A DNA stretch of 64,000 nucleotides from the NCBI RefSeq assembly GCF_003313385.1, contig NZ_QMHN01000003.1:475096-539095 (forward strand), in the 5' to 3' direction. A program made the translations under genes and the position numbers. Positions within the stretch are counted from its first letter, which is position 1, and each line of letters begins with the position of its first letter. Below the pieces are notes generated by a model that searched no databases, was not told the DNA's origin, and saw nothing but the letters and a program-made list of their open reading frames with translations. This document shows positions 46,795-55,403 of the stretch, piece by piece. The DNA comes from Pedobacter chitinilyticus. Its GTDB lineage: Bacteria > Bacteroidota > Bacteroidia > Sphingobacteriales > Sphingobacteriaceae.

Positions 46795-46975
46795 ACAATG
46801 AAACCTCCATGCACCACTGCAGGGAGGTTTCATTGTAACAATAATTCCTTCTTACACTAGTGCATGGCGCTTTCATTGTAACAATGATTTCGTCTTACAC
46901 CAGTGCATGGAGGTTTCATTGTAACAATGATTGTCATTACGCGAGTGTTTGGCGGTTTCATTGTCATCATCGATC
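46795..46975. repeat. 43-bp palindromic tandem repeat with inverted head
   Basis: Three near-identical units lie at 46818-46860, 46861-46903 and 46904-46945 (43, 43 and 42 bp), followed by a diverged fourth from 46946. Units contain TCATTGTAACAATGA, a palindrome with 7-bp arms, and start TGCATGG. At 46795-46813 the sequence is the exact reverse complement of the first 19 bases of unit 3, so array and head can fold into a long hairpin. Confidence 0.8.
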
Positions 46976-47033
46976 CTATTTTGCAAAAATGATGTTATTG
47001 CATCTCCACGACCACTTACGTTACTCGCTTTTT

Positions 47034-47455
47034 TTAGCCATTAATGCTAAAGGGAAACGAAGCTAGGTTGGCCAATAAAAAGGCTCCAGCACTACCTACC
47101 CATACCGAATAATCGAAAGGAGCTTTAATGCCCAGCGTTAAACTCATGCAAAGGGCAAAAGCCATCAGCATTAAGCCTGTTAAAGTAGCAGTCCAACGCA
47201 GTTTAAAACCTACCATCAATAATAAACCTAACATACTTTCAGCAAAGGTGGCCAAATATGCATTGGTCGTTGCCAATCCGCTAGGTAAAAAGCGGTGATT
47301 TTACCCGTATAAGCAATGAAGTTTTCCATATTTCCCCAAGCAGCATACTGTTGCGGCCAGCACCCAAGCCTATCTGCCACTGCCGACCATAAGGCAATAC
47401 CCAATGCAAATCTTAGAAATAGCTGCGGATAGTTATTATTGATCTTATTTTCCAT
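47034..47455 (-). pseudogene. DoxX-family membrane protein gene with a frameshift
   Basis: Two overlapping minus-strand frames (47228-47455 and 47034-47276) give the two parts of one four-helix DoxX-like protein. The first has LFLRFALGIALWSAVADRLG; the second has ATFAESMLGLLLMVGFKLRW and ALCMSLTLGIKAPFDYSVW. The break is at the A5 run 47287-47291 (T5 on the coding strand). Adding one T turns the sequence into AFLPSGLATTNAYL, a continuous and sensible join. It is either a real pseudogene or a homopolymer sequencing error. If intact, the protein would have about 140 residues. Confidence 0.75.
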
Positions 47456-47649
47456 GATACCAGTATTGAATAAAAGGTAAAAGTAGGAGGGTTAAGGCTC
47501 AGAAAACTTAAACTGGTTTAAGAAAAGAAGGGAAATTCAGGGGAACCTATATTCGCTATACTATAGATGGTTAGGGGGGTGGAACCTCTCCTAATCTCTG
47601 CTTGAAAAGTAGAGGGACAGAAAGTGCGTTTTGGATGGCAAAGTTCAAA

Positions 47650-47675
47650 GATCTCTCCGCTGCGGTCGAGACGAC
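47650..47675. repeat. Imperfect palindromic intergenic element
   Basis: GATCTCTCCGCTGCGGTCGA and the following GACGAC form an imperfect palindrome centred on CCGCTGCGG. A shorter relative lies at 13233-13260 on the other strand. Such REP-like elements are common in Bacteroidota intergenic DNA. The rest of 47456-47859 shows no gene; its last part should hold the AraC gene promoter. Confidence 0.55.
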
Positions 47676-47859
47676 GATAATAAGTATGGGTAGTGAAATA
47701 GTAACGATTAACCAGTTCAACAAATCATCAATTAACCAACAGTTAACAAAGTTTTGCTACTAACCCCTAATCCCTAAAAACAACAATTCCTAGGCTTTAT
47801 ACGTTGTATATTAGTCGATTCCTTCCCACGCATCAATTTATTTTATTTAATTTGCCGCT

Positions 47860-48690
47860 ATGTACTTCAAGTTTATAAGACCCCAAAATGAGTTACTTCA
47901 AAAGTACTTGGAAGGCTTTTATATCTTTGCTACCGATACCGTGGAAGATGCGCTGGAGTATATCGTGTTTCCATCCAACCATGTCATCATCTCTATTTAC
48001 AACCATACGGCGCTACAAATAGGTAAACAAAGCATTGCCGTAAAAGAGGATCCTAGTTGCGGATTAAATTCCCTGGCGACCTTTGGATTTTTACAGCCCA
48101 TTACTTTTTCCTACCAGCATCCCATTAGGGAAATTGCCTTTTGTTTTAAGTCGTTAGGTCTTAATCAATTCCTGAAAAATGATCTTATTGATTATTTTGA
48201 AAAAGAACTGTTTAGTTTTTTCCCTTTTGCTGATTATGAACAGGAAATGATTTCCCTGTTGGAAGAAAAGCAGGAAGATAAAATTCAGCAAAGGATAGAA
48301 GCTTATTGGCTTTCTAAATACGAAGAAAAGGATTTGGGACTATTGGAAAGAGCAATGGAATTACTAGAACAGCCCCAAAATACCATTCAACAGGTTGCCG
48401 ACGAACTTTCCATCAGCAGGCAGCACATGAGCAGACTGTTTAATACGCATTTATGCAAAAGCCCATCGCAGTTTAGGAAAATAGCCCGATTTAGACAGAC
48501 CCTGCAAAACAGGGTAGAAAACGTAAAGCAGCAAGATAGCCTTACTTCTCTTACGTACGAAAGTCTTTTTTACGACCAGTCGCACCTCATCAAAGATTTT
48601 AAAGCACTTACGGGAATGAACCCCCAAAAGTTCTTTAGTAAAAACCAGGCTTTTGAGAATGGACAAATCAATTGGTTCTTTCCTGACTAG
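47860..48690 (+). CDS. AraC-family transcriptional regulator
   Basis: A 276-residue regulator. An N-terminal beta-rich domain (about 1-140) starts with the phrase YFKFIRPQNELLQKYLEGFY, and the C-terminal AraC domain has two helix-turn-helix units (about 175-260: TIQQVADELSISRQHMSRLFN and the second ending ALTGMNPQKFF). The form with an N-terminal DUF6597-like half is frequent in Bacteroidota. It lies upstream of, and codirectional with, the exported-protein and S41 genes, which it may control; the frameshifted DoxX gene is divergent on the other side. No ligand can be predicted. Confidence 0.85.
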   Translation: MYFKFIRPQNELLQKYLEGFYIFATDTVEDALEYIVFPSNHVIISIYNHTALQIGKQSIAVKEDPSCGLNSLATFGFLQPITFSYQHPIREIAFCFKSLGLNQFLKNDLIDYFEKELFSFFPFADYEQEMISLLEEKQEDKIQQRIEAYWLSKYEEKDLGLLERAMELLEQPQNTIQQVADELSISRQHMSRLFNTHLCKSPSQFRKIARFRQTLQNRVENVKQQDSLTSLTYESLFYDQSHLIKDFKALTGMNPQKFFSKNQAFENGQINWFFPD

Positions 48691-48829
48691 GTTCCATTTT
48701 TACAATTCGCTACTTTTTGCTTTAAATAATTTAGCCCTTCTATTTGGATGAAGGGACGGCTAGCGGTTTGGTTTAGTCCTTTGCCCATTAACGAACAATT
48801 AAAAGGAACCAAAGACAAATCCGTAGCAC

Positions 48830-50098
48830 ATGAAAAGTAAAAGGCTCATCTTTTTCATCTTCCTTAACCTATTTTTTTACCTGAAAGGCAATGCGGCCAC
48901 CACGCTTGTTGCAGGCGATATTGCCTTTGTGGGCTACAATGCCATGAAAAATTCCAATGAGCAATCCACGTTTTCTTTCGTGATCCTTAGGCCTGGTGGT
49001 ATCGAAAATCAAACCGCCATCTATTTTACGGATAATGGTTGGAGTACCGCGACCAATGCGCTTGGGACTAGCGAAGGGATCATCACTTGGAAAGCCGCTG
49101 CTGATTTGGCACAATACACCGAGGTGAGGATTACGGCAACGGGCCAGGCCTCAGTAAGTGTAAGTGCTTTAACGGGAACGGTTACAACTTCAGGCTTTTT
49201 TGTGCTTTCTTCGGCAGGCGACCAAGTATTGGCCTATACAGGAACTGCTTTAGCACCTACCTTTATTTCGGGCATCCACATGAACAGTGAAATTGTAGGC
49301 GCAGGTAGCCAACCCACTAGTGCTGCGGCTACTTGGGATAAAATTGCCAGTGCCAACGGGCCAACAGGATGGAGCTTGACCCAAAACCGATCGGCTATTC
49401 CACCAGGACTTACCAATGGCACCAATGCTATCATGGCGGTATTATTGCCTGGTACGGCTAATGCGGAGTCTGATAATAGCCGTGTAGATTGCGATAAAGC
49501 TAAAGGTACTGACTTGAACCAGATTAGGTCAAAAATACACAACCCACAAAACTGGCTATTTAAAGATGATACGGATAACCCTTACCCTTTGCCCATTAAT
49601 TGTACTTATGTAGCCCCGCTACCCGTAGGTTTAGGTACCGTGTTAGCAAGTAGTAAGGCCAATACCGTACATGTAAAATGGACCACCTTTTCTGAGCAGA
49701 ACAACGATCGCTTTGAGGTACAGGCCTCTGTTGACGGAAAAACCTTTGTCACCTTGGGTACTGTAAGCTCAAAAGCCGTTAATGGCAATTCGAGCCAAGT
49801 GCTGAACTATGATTTCAGTGCCGATTTAACGCAGCAAAAAACACTTACTGGGATGGCCTTGCTGTCCATATTAGGGATCCCATTGCTAGTCATTCGCCGT
49901 AAGCACATGAAGAGTGGTGCAATCTTGAGCCTTATTTGCTTAAGCTTATTAGTGATCTCTTGCCAAAAAAATAAGGATGAACTAAAGCAGCCTGATAAAA
50001 AAGACCTATTTATTAGAGTAGTATCCTTAGATAAAGATGGCGGACAGCACCTGTCATCCGTAGTGCTTGCCGTTCCCAATGATCCCCTTAAAAAATAA
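48830..50098 (+). CDS. Exported surface protein with two C-terminal membrane segments
   Basis: A 422-residue protein. Signal peptide is about residues 1-22 (ending KGNA). Residues 25-240 form a beta-rich region (TLVAGDIAFVGYNAMKNSN, AIYFTDNGWS) of the lamin-tail-like kind often seen in Bacteroidota surface proteins. Residues about 263-325 are a FN3-like domain (PLPVGLGTV, VHVKWTTFSEQNNDRFEVQA), which usually precedes a type IX sorting domain. Here it is followed instead by a hydrophobic helix ending in Arg-Arg-Lys (LLSILGIPLLVIRRK) and then by MKSGAILSLICLSLLVISC, a perfect lipoprotein signal starting at in-frame Met360 (49907). The last 63 codons could be a separate lipoprotein or the tail of a fusion. 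Function is unknown. Confidence 0.65.
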   Translation: MKSKRLIFFIFLNLFFYLKGNAATTLVAGDIAFVGYNAMKNSNEQSTFSFVILRPGGIENQTAIYFTDNGWSTATNALGTSEGIITWKAAADLAQYTEVRITATGQASVSVSALTGTVTTSGFFVLSSAGDQVLAYTGTALAPTFISGIHMNSEIVGAGSQPTSAAATWDKIASANGPTGWSLTQNRSAIPPGLTNGTNAIMAVLLPGTANAESDNSRVDCDKAKGTDLNQIRSKIHNPQNWLFKDDTDNPYPLPINCTYVAPLPVGLGTVLASSKANTVHVKWTTFSEQNNDRFEVQASVDGKTFVTLGTVSSKAVNGNSSQVLNYDFSADLTQQKTLTGMALLSILGIPLLVIRRKHMKSGAILSLICLSLLVISCQKNKDELKQPDKKDLFIRVVSLDKDGGQHLSSVVLAVPNDPLKK

Positions 50099-50133
50099 CC
50101 GAATCCATTTGAGCCATTATAACAATCTTTCAC

Positions 50134-51894
50134 ATGAAAAAACAATCATTAAGCCTCATCTCACTAACTAAATCCATCTTTTTAACATGCTCAATAAGCT
50201 TAACGCTCTCCTTTTTTTCGACACTCTATGCCCAAACCACCACGGCAGCGCCTAGTACAGGTTCATCCATTACCCTTAGCCAAGTGAATAGCCAACAAAC
50301 CGAAGACTTGGTACTGCTAGGCAAAGTATGGGGCTTTTTAAAATACTACCATCCCAAAGTAGCCGAAGGTACACTGAACTGGGACGAAGAACTATTTAAG
50401 GTAATGCCCCAAATTTTAGCGGCAAAAGACAAAAACCAACGAAACCTGACACTATATACTTGGGCCAAGTCATTGGGCGAGGGCCATACTACTGTGGTAA
50501 AAGATACCCTTGCGGTAAGGTACCAACCTAACCTTAGCTGGATAAACCCGAAAACCTTTGGAAATGAGTTGAGCCAATTGTTGTTGAAAACAACGACTTA
50601 TGAAAGAAAGCCTGATAACCACTATGTAAAAATCTATTCGGAAGACATGCCGCTGCCGTACTTTAAAAACGAAGCACCCTATAGTAGCTTCAAATATCCA
50701 GATGCAGGCTACCGGTTGTTAAGTCTTTATCGCTACTGGAACATGGTCGAATACTTTTATCCCTACAAAACTACCTTGAAAGAAAGCTGGGACAGCACCC
50801 TAAAAGGGCTGATCTCGTCCTTTGTAACTGCCAAAGATGAAATGGCTTATAAGCTTTCGGTGGCAGCAATGGTTGCCAAGATACAAGACTCGCATGTGGT
50901 GTTATCTATTTGGGCTGAACCACTGCTTTACGAATTTCAAGGCAAATTAAAACCTGCGGCAAATGTGGTGTTTGTAGGCAGTAAGGCCGTGGTCTCTAAA
51001 AGCTTGGCAGATGCTACAAACGATGCCAAAGAATTGTTAAGGGGTGATGAAATCATGAGTATCAATCATCAAAGCATCGAAACCATTTTGAAAGAGCGCT
51101 TACCTTATACAGCGGCCTCTAACTATCCTACGCAGCTTTCGAGAATAGCCACCAATTTGCTTAGGACAAATGATACGGTGATGAATTTAACCATCAAACG
51201 AGGTGATGCGGTGAAAGAAATTACGATTAAAACATTGCCTTGGGTTAAGGCCATTGTTAAAGAAAATGAAAACGAACCCTCTTTTAAACTGCTAAGCTCG
51301 GATATTGCGTATCTGCATCCAGGAAAACTGCAAGTTAAAAACCTCGATTCTATCATGAAGATAGCCATGAAAAGCAAAGCGATCATCATTGATATGCGTA
51401 CCTACCCCCGAGAAACCATGTTCACCATGGCCGTAGGCAACTATTTGTTTGGCAAGTCGAGCGCATTCTGTAAAATGACCAAAGGCAGTGTCACCAAGCC
51501 TGGGCAGTTTAGCTATCTGAGCGATAGTTATATGGAAAACATTAAAATAGGGAAGGACACCAGCGATTACTACAAGGGCAAATTAATTGTACTGGCCAAT
51601 GAAAGTACCCAAAGCTTTGCCGAAATGAGCTTAATGGCCTTTAAAACGGGCCCAAACACCACCATTGTAGGTAGCCAAACTGCAGGTGCCGATGGCAATG
51701 TAACGCCGCCCATTATTTTGCCAGGCAACATTAGGACCGTGTTTACAGGAATAGGCATGTACCATTTGGATGGGAGCGAAACACAGCGCATTGGGATTGT
51801 GCCCGATATTGAAGTGAAGCCAAGTATTGCAGGTATTAAGAACGGGCAAGATGAGGTACTTGAAAAAGCCATTGCCTTTGCCAACAGGAACTAG
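50134..51894 (+). CDS. Secreted S41-family peptidase
   Basis: A 586-residue exported protein with a long signal peptide (about 1-33, ending STLYAQ). Residues about 55-250 form a helical region (LVLLGKVWGFLKYYHPKVAEG) typical of Bacteroidota S41 proteins. A PDZ-like part follows (about 290-375, LLRGDEIMSINHQSIETIL), then the S41 catalytic fold. The nucleophile serine is probably in LANESTQSFAEMSLMAF, and TIVGSQTAGADGNVT and GIVPDIEVKPS complete the site. The catalytic Lys/Tyr dyad was not located with certainty. The enzyme would cut C-terminal regions of periplasmic or surface proteins. It lies 35 bases after the preceding gene, probably in one operon with it and with the erythromycin-esterase-like gene. 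Confidence 0.82.
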   Translation: MKKQSLSLISLTKSIFLTCSISLTLSFFSTLYAQTTTAAPSTGSSITLSQVNSQQTEDLVLLGKVWGFLKYYHPKVAEGTLNWDEELFKVMPQILAAKDKNQRNLTLYTWAKSLGEGHTTVVKDTLAVRYQPNLSWINPKTFGNELSQLLLKTTTYERKPDNHYVKIYSEDMPLPYFKNEAPYSSFKYPDAGYRLLSLYRYWNMVEYFYPYKTTLKESWDSTLKGLISSFVTAKDEMAYKLSVAAMVAKIQDSHVVLSIWAEPLLYEFQGKLKPAANVVFVGSKAVVSKSLADATNDAKELLRGDEIMSINHQSIETILKERLPYTAASNYPTQLSRIATNLLRTNDTVMNLTIKRGDAVKEITIKTLPWVKAIVKENENEPSFKLLSSDIAYLHPGKLQVKNLDSIMKIAMKSKAIIIDMRTYPRETMFTMAVGNYLFGKSSAFCKMTKGSVTKPGQFSYLSDSYMENIKIGKDTSDYYKGKLIVLANESTQSFAEMSLMAFKTGPNTTIVGSQTAGADGNVTPPIILPGNIRTVFTGIGMYHLDGSETQRIGIVPDIEVKPSIAGIKNGQDEVLEKAIAFANRN

Positions 51895-51918
51895 CCTCCG
51901 CCTTCAAAGTATTTTTTA

Positions 51919-54444
51919 ATGAAAAAGATGTTGATTGGCCGATTGAAATTCGGCAAGTATCTTGCCTTGCTATGGCTTAGTTTACACCTGTCGGTTGCAT
52001 TGGCACAAACAAAGTTATCTGTGGTGGCCACTCACAATGGTCCGTATTCGGCTTTGTTTGGGGGTAAAAAAGCGGATAGTATTAAGCGGCTAATTGGCAA
52101 TGCACAGGTGGTATTATTAGGCGAGCCTACGCATGGCGATGGTGATATTTTTAAGTTAAAGACAGAAATGATAAAGTTTCTGCACCAGGAAATGGGCTTT
52201 AGTGTGTTGGCTTTTGAAAGTGGCCTGGTGGATTTGGCCTTGGCTAACGAAGCCATTGCTGCGGGTGAAAACACAAGCCAAGCTTTGGAAGGTAGTATCT
52301 TTAATATTTGGACGGGGAGTGCCCAATTTCGCCCATTGATGCAATATGTAGAGGAGCACAAAACTTCCCTTCAAATGGCAGGTTTCGATTCACAGTTAAC
52401 AGGGACCTATTCTGCTGATGCTTTTGTAGAGGAAATCAGAAAACTGCTGAGTCACTTTAGCAAGGATGAAAAGGCCGTAGCCAAAATCGATTTTGATCAA
52501 ATGGATGAAGTGATAGGCCACTTGAACGAAAGCTTTGAATTTCCTCTAAGTTCCTCCATTGCAACCTTCGAAAAGTTTAGCCTAGAAAGTATTCGCTTAT
52601 TAGGCCAGTTAACACTGCCTAACCAAACCATTGTACATCACAGGGATTTTTTGGTGCAGGGATTGGAAAGTACCTTGGCTTTGGCCAAAAGCTATGTGGT
52701 ACAAAAGCCCAGTGCAAAGTCTGAAAGCAGTTTTGTGGCGACAGATAGTAATCCAAGAGATCAACAAATGGCCGATAACATTTTGTTTCTGATGCAACAC
52801 TATAAGGGCCAAAAGATCATTTGTTGGGGAGCCAATACTCATTTTGCTAACCGTGTTGATTTGCTGAACAATGAGGAATTAAAGTCTTATTTCCCCATAG
52901 GCCGCATCTTGAAACCGATATTGAAGGAAAAGTTGTGCATTATTGGCGCAACCGCAGGTAGTGGTAGTTACGGTAGCTGGACCGAGGAGGTGCGCAATTT
53001 ACCTCCACCTTCAGCTAATGCTATTGAACAAACGCTCAACACACAAGCTATTACTGCAGCTTTGGTAGACTTAAAATCTGCTCCAAACCCAACAACTTCC
53101 TATGCGATCGAATACACCCCCTTAACTGGTCCATGGGAGCAGGTATTTGACCTATTGTTGTACGTAAAAAGTACTGGGCCATCTACACCCTACTTAAAGG
53201 AAGAGCCACCAGCGAGCAATATCAGCCAACAAACAACGTCAATTCCATCAAACAATGTTGTAAAAGAAAGTACCGTAGACCAAACGCTGCAAAACCAAAC
53301 GCTCATTAAAATTAAAGCCAGCATTAAAGATGCCGTAACGGGTAAGCCCATCTCCTTTGCCAACATCCAATTGCCAAACGACATAGCACATACAGTGGCT
53401 AATGAGGCAGGCATCTTTAACTTAAATGTCCCAGCCGATAAAAACCTTAGCCTTAGTATTTCGCATGTAGGCTATCAAACGCAACACATTTTGCTCAGTA
53501 CGCTTAAAAACAATGCCATGGTCCAGCTAAAACCCCAACCTCAGCAACTGCAAGCGGTAACCATTACAGCCAAACGAACGGATCCTTTTCAGGTATTAAA
53601 AGAAGCCATTGAACTTATTCCCCAAAACTACATCCAAACCGATTTTAATGCCAACTGCTATGTGCGCACCCAAAGCACTAACGTGGATACTTTACTGGCC
53701 GATGAAGAATATGTGATTAAACTTTACGCTGAAAACGGTTACCAAAAGGATGATCTTTATGCGGGGAATGTAAAACAAGCCAATCTTAAAAAAATACCGT
53801 ACGCTGCTGGCATTTTTGTGCCACTTACAGGAAGTTCCGCATGGCTCAACAATGCCGATTTGATGAAAACCAATCCTATATTTAACCTCAAGCTGCTTAA
53901 AAAGTTCCAATTAACCTTAGATTCGGTAATTTACCAAGGCGACGAGAAGATCTTCGTCATCAGTTTTAAAGCTAAACAAGCTACCCACCGCGTAACGGGA
54001 CTTTACTACATGAAAGCTTATAGTGGTACACTTTATATCAATCATTCAGACAAAGCCATCATCAAAACTTCGGTGAAGTGGGAAAGGGATACCGCCATCA
54101 TGAACCGTTATGCCCAAAACAGTTTTAAAAAGAATCTCCCTAATCCCATCTTTACTAATCGCTATCAAGAAGAGAATATTTCTCTCACCAATTTGTACCA
54201 GCGTACTGCTACTGGAAAATACGTGGTATATTATGGCTTCATGAGTTGGCAGTACGAGGGTAATCGTTTAAAAGATGATCGCAAGTTGGACGTAAAATCG
54301 TCCTTATTGTTCCTAACGGATCAGGTGAGCACAGATCAAGTGGAAAAAATAGATCGACGAACGGCTTTTTATTATTTGGCAAAGGTGCCTTACAATGCCT
54401 TGTTTTGGGAGCAGTATAACCGTCCCTTCTTAAATGATCAATAA
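51919..54444 (+). CDS. Erythromycin-esterase-like domain fused to a carboxypeptidase-regulatory-like protein
   Basis: An 841-residue exported protein with signal peptide (about 1-29, ending VALAQ). The first half (about 45-420) is an erythromycin-esterase-like domain: VVLLGEPTHGDGDIFKLKTEM, FSVLAFESG, DSNPRDQQMADNILFLMQHY and IICWGANTHFAN are the family marks. After a Ser/Thr/Gln linker, a carboxypeptidase-regulatory-like beta domain (about 470-550, IKASIKDAVTGKPISFANIQL, HVGYQTQ) leads into a 290-residue beta-rich C-terminal region of the type seen in Bacteroidota outer-membrane proteins (AYSGTLYINHSDKAIIKTSVKWE). The fusion suggests a cell-surface or periplasmic hydrolase. Whether it attacks macrolides is unknown; most such homologues have no proven substrate. 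Confidence 0.8.
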   Translation: MKKMLIGRLKFGKYLALLWLSLHLSVALAQTKLSVVATHNGPYSALFGGKKADSIKRLIGNAQVVLLGEPTHGDGDIFKLKTEMIKFLHQEMGFSVLAFESGLVDLALANEAIAAGENTSQALEGSIFNIWTGSAQFRPLMQYVEEHKTSLQMAGFDSQLTGTYSADAFVEEIRKLLSHFSKDEKAVAKIDFDQMDEVIGHLNESFEFPLSSSIATFEKFSLESIRLLGQLTLPNQTIVHHRDFLVQGLESTLALAKSYVVQKPSAKSESSFVATDSNPRDQQMADNILFLMQHYKGQKIICWGANTHFANRVDLLNNEELKSYFPIGRILKPILKEKLCIIGATAGSGSYGSWTEEVRNLPPPSANAIEQTLNTQAITAALVDLKSAPNPTTSYAIEYTPLTGPWEQVFDLLLYVKSTGPSTPYLKEEPPASNISQQTTSIPSNNVVKESTVDQTLQNQTLIKIKASIKDAVTGKPISFANIQLPNDIAHTVANEAGIFNLNVPADKNLSLSISHVGYQTQHILLSTLKNNAMVQLKPQPQQLQAVTITAKRTDPFQVLKEAIELIPQNYIQTDFNANCYVRTQSTNVDTLLADEEYVIKLYAENGYQKDDLYAGNVKQANLKKIPYAAGIFVPLTGSSAWLNNADLMKTNPIFNLKLLKKFQLTLDSVIYQGDEKIFVISFKAKQATHRVTGLYYMKAYSGTLYINHSDKAIIKTSVKWERDTAIMNRYAQNSFKKNLPNPIFTNRYQEENISLTNLYQRTATGKYVVYYGFMSWQYEGNRLKDDRKLDVKSSLLFLTDQVSTDQVEKIDRRTAFYYLAKVPYNALFWEQYNRPFLNDQ

Positions 54445-54452
54445 TAGGGGAG

Positions 54453-55376
54453 ATGAAGAAAATTTTAGTAGTAGGTATTGGGGGAGTAGGCGGATATTTT
54501 GGAGGAAGGTTAGCCAAGTCGTATCAGCATAGCGATGAGCTTGCCATTTATTTTTTAGCGCGAGGAGAAAACCTATCGGCCATACAAGCAAATGGTTTAA
54601 CAGTAGTGGAAGGAAATGAACGTTTTAACACAAAGCCTCATTTAGCTACGGATGATCCGACGTGGATTGGCCCAGTAGATTACGTGGTGCTGTGCATTAA
54701 AAATTACGATTTGGACGAATGCCTTTTACAATTAAAACCCTGCATTGCTGAACATACTGTCATATTGCCTTTGTTAAACGGTGTGGATCATCGCGAGAAA
54801 ATACAAGCGGCTTATCCCCAAAACTTGGCGCTAGCAGGTTGTGTTTATTTGGTGGCTAGGCTAGCTGCGCCAGGTTTAGTGGAAAACACAGGAAAAGTAT
54901 CGAGCTTGTTTTTTGGCCACAAGGACTTAAAAGATGACCAACTTTTATGGTTAGCGGAAACATTGCAACAAGCAGGTATCGAAGCCACGTTAACACAAGA
55001 AATAACACAAGTAATTTGGAGGAAATTTGTTTTTGTATCTGCTATTGCCACCGCTACCTCATTCTATCACCAAAGCGTAGGACAAATTGTGGAAGATCAG
55101 GAAATGGACCGTTCGCTACGGCAGCTCATTCATGAAGTGTGCAGCTTGGCCAAAGCTAGCAACGTAGGGCTTCCAGACGATATAGAATCGTTAACTTATC
55201 AAAACCTTTGTAAATTACCTTATGCCACCACTTCCTCTATGCAGGTAGACAGGGCAAAGCATGCTGCAAAAACGGAGCTTGAATCCCTAACAGGATATGT
55301 GGTTCATCAAATGCAGCAGTTGAAGTTGCCGTCTCCCACGTTTAAATTGATGTATGATCGACTCAAGCAGTCGTAG
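54453..55376 (+). CDS. 2-dehydropantoate 2-reductase (PanE/ApbA family)
   Basis: A 307-residue protein with an N-terminal Rossmann fold (VVGIGGVGGYFGGRLA), the NADPH-region YFLARGENL, the middle motif VVLCIKNYDLDECL, LPLLNGVDHREKI with the substrate-binding Asn and a C-terminal helical domain with the catalytic-type lysine (VIWRKFVFVSAIATATSFY). It should reduce 2-dehydropantoate to pantoate in coenzyme A synthesis, or a similar ketoacid, since this family has several paralogues in Bacteroidota. It follows the preceding gene by eight bases, so it may be in the same transcript, although it acts in the cytoplasm. Confidence 0.85.
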   Translation: MKKILVVGIGGVGGYFGGRLAKSYQHSDELAIYFLARGENLSAIQANGLTVVEGNERFNTKPHLATDDPTWIGPVDYVVLCIKNYDLDECLLQLKPCIAEHTVILPLLNGVDHREKIQAAYPQNLALAGCVYLVARLAAPGLVENTGKVSSLFFGHKDLKDDQLLWLAETLQQAGIEATLTQEITQVIWRKFVFVSAIATATSFYHQSVGQIVEDQEMDRSLRQLIHEVCSLAKASNVGLPDDIESLTYQNLCKLPYATTSSMQVDRAKHAAKTELESLTGYVVHQMQQLKLPSPTFKLMYDRLKQS

Positions 55377-55403
55377 GCCCAATTGTTCTTTGGATTTCAT
55401 CCA

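Noticed and set aside
46795..46975. 43-bp repeats as a CRISPR array
   Set aside because: Units are contiguous, with no unique spacers between constant repeats, and no cas gene is present.
46860..47066. 68-codon plus-strand frame over the tandem repeat
   Set aside because: It is created by the repeat itself (His/Cys-rich, repetitive) and overlaps the convergent DoxX gene.
45207..47455. Region considered as a prophage or integrative element
   Set aside because: No integrase, phage gene, transposase or attachment repeat could be seen; small genes and remnants alone are not enough.
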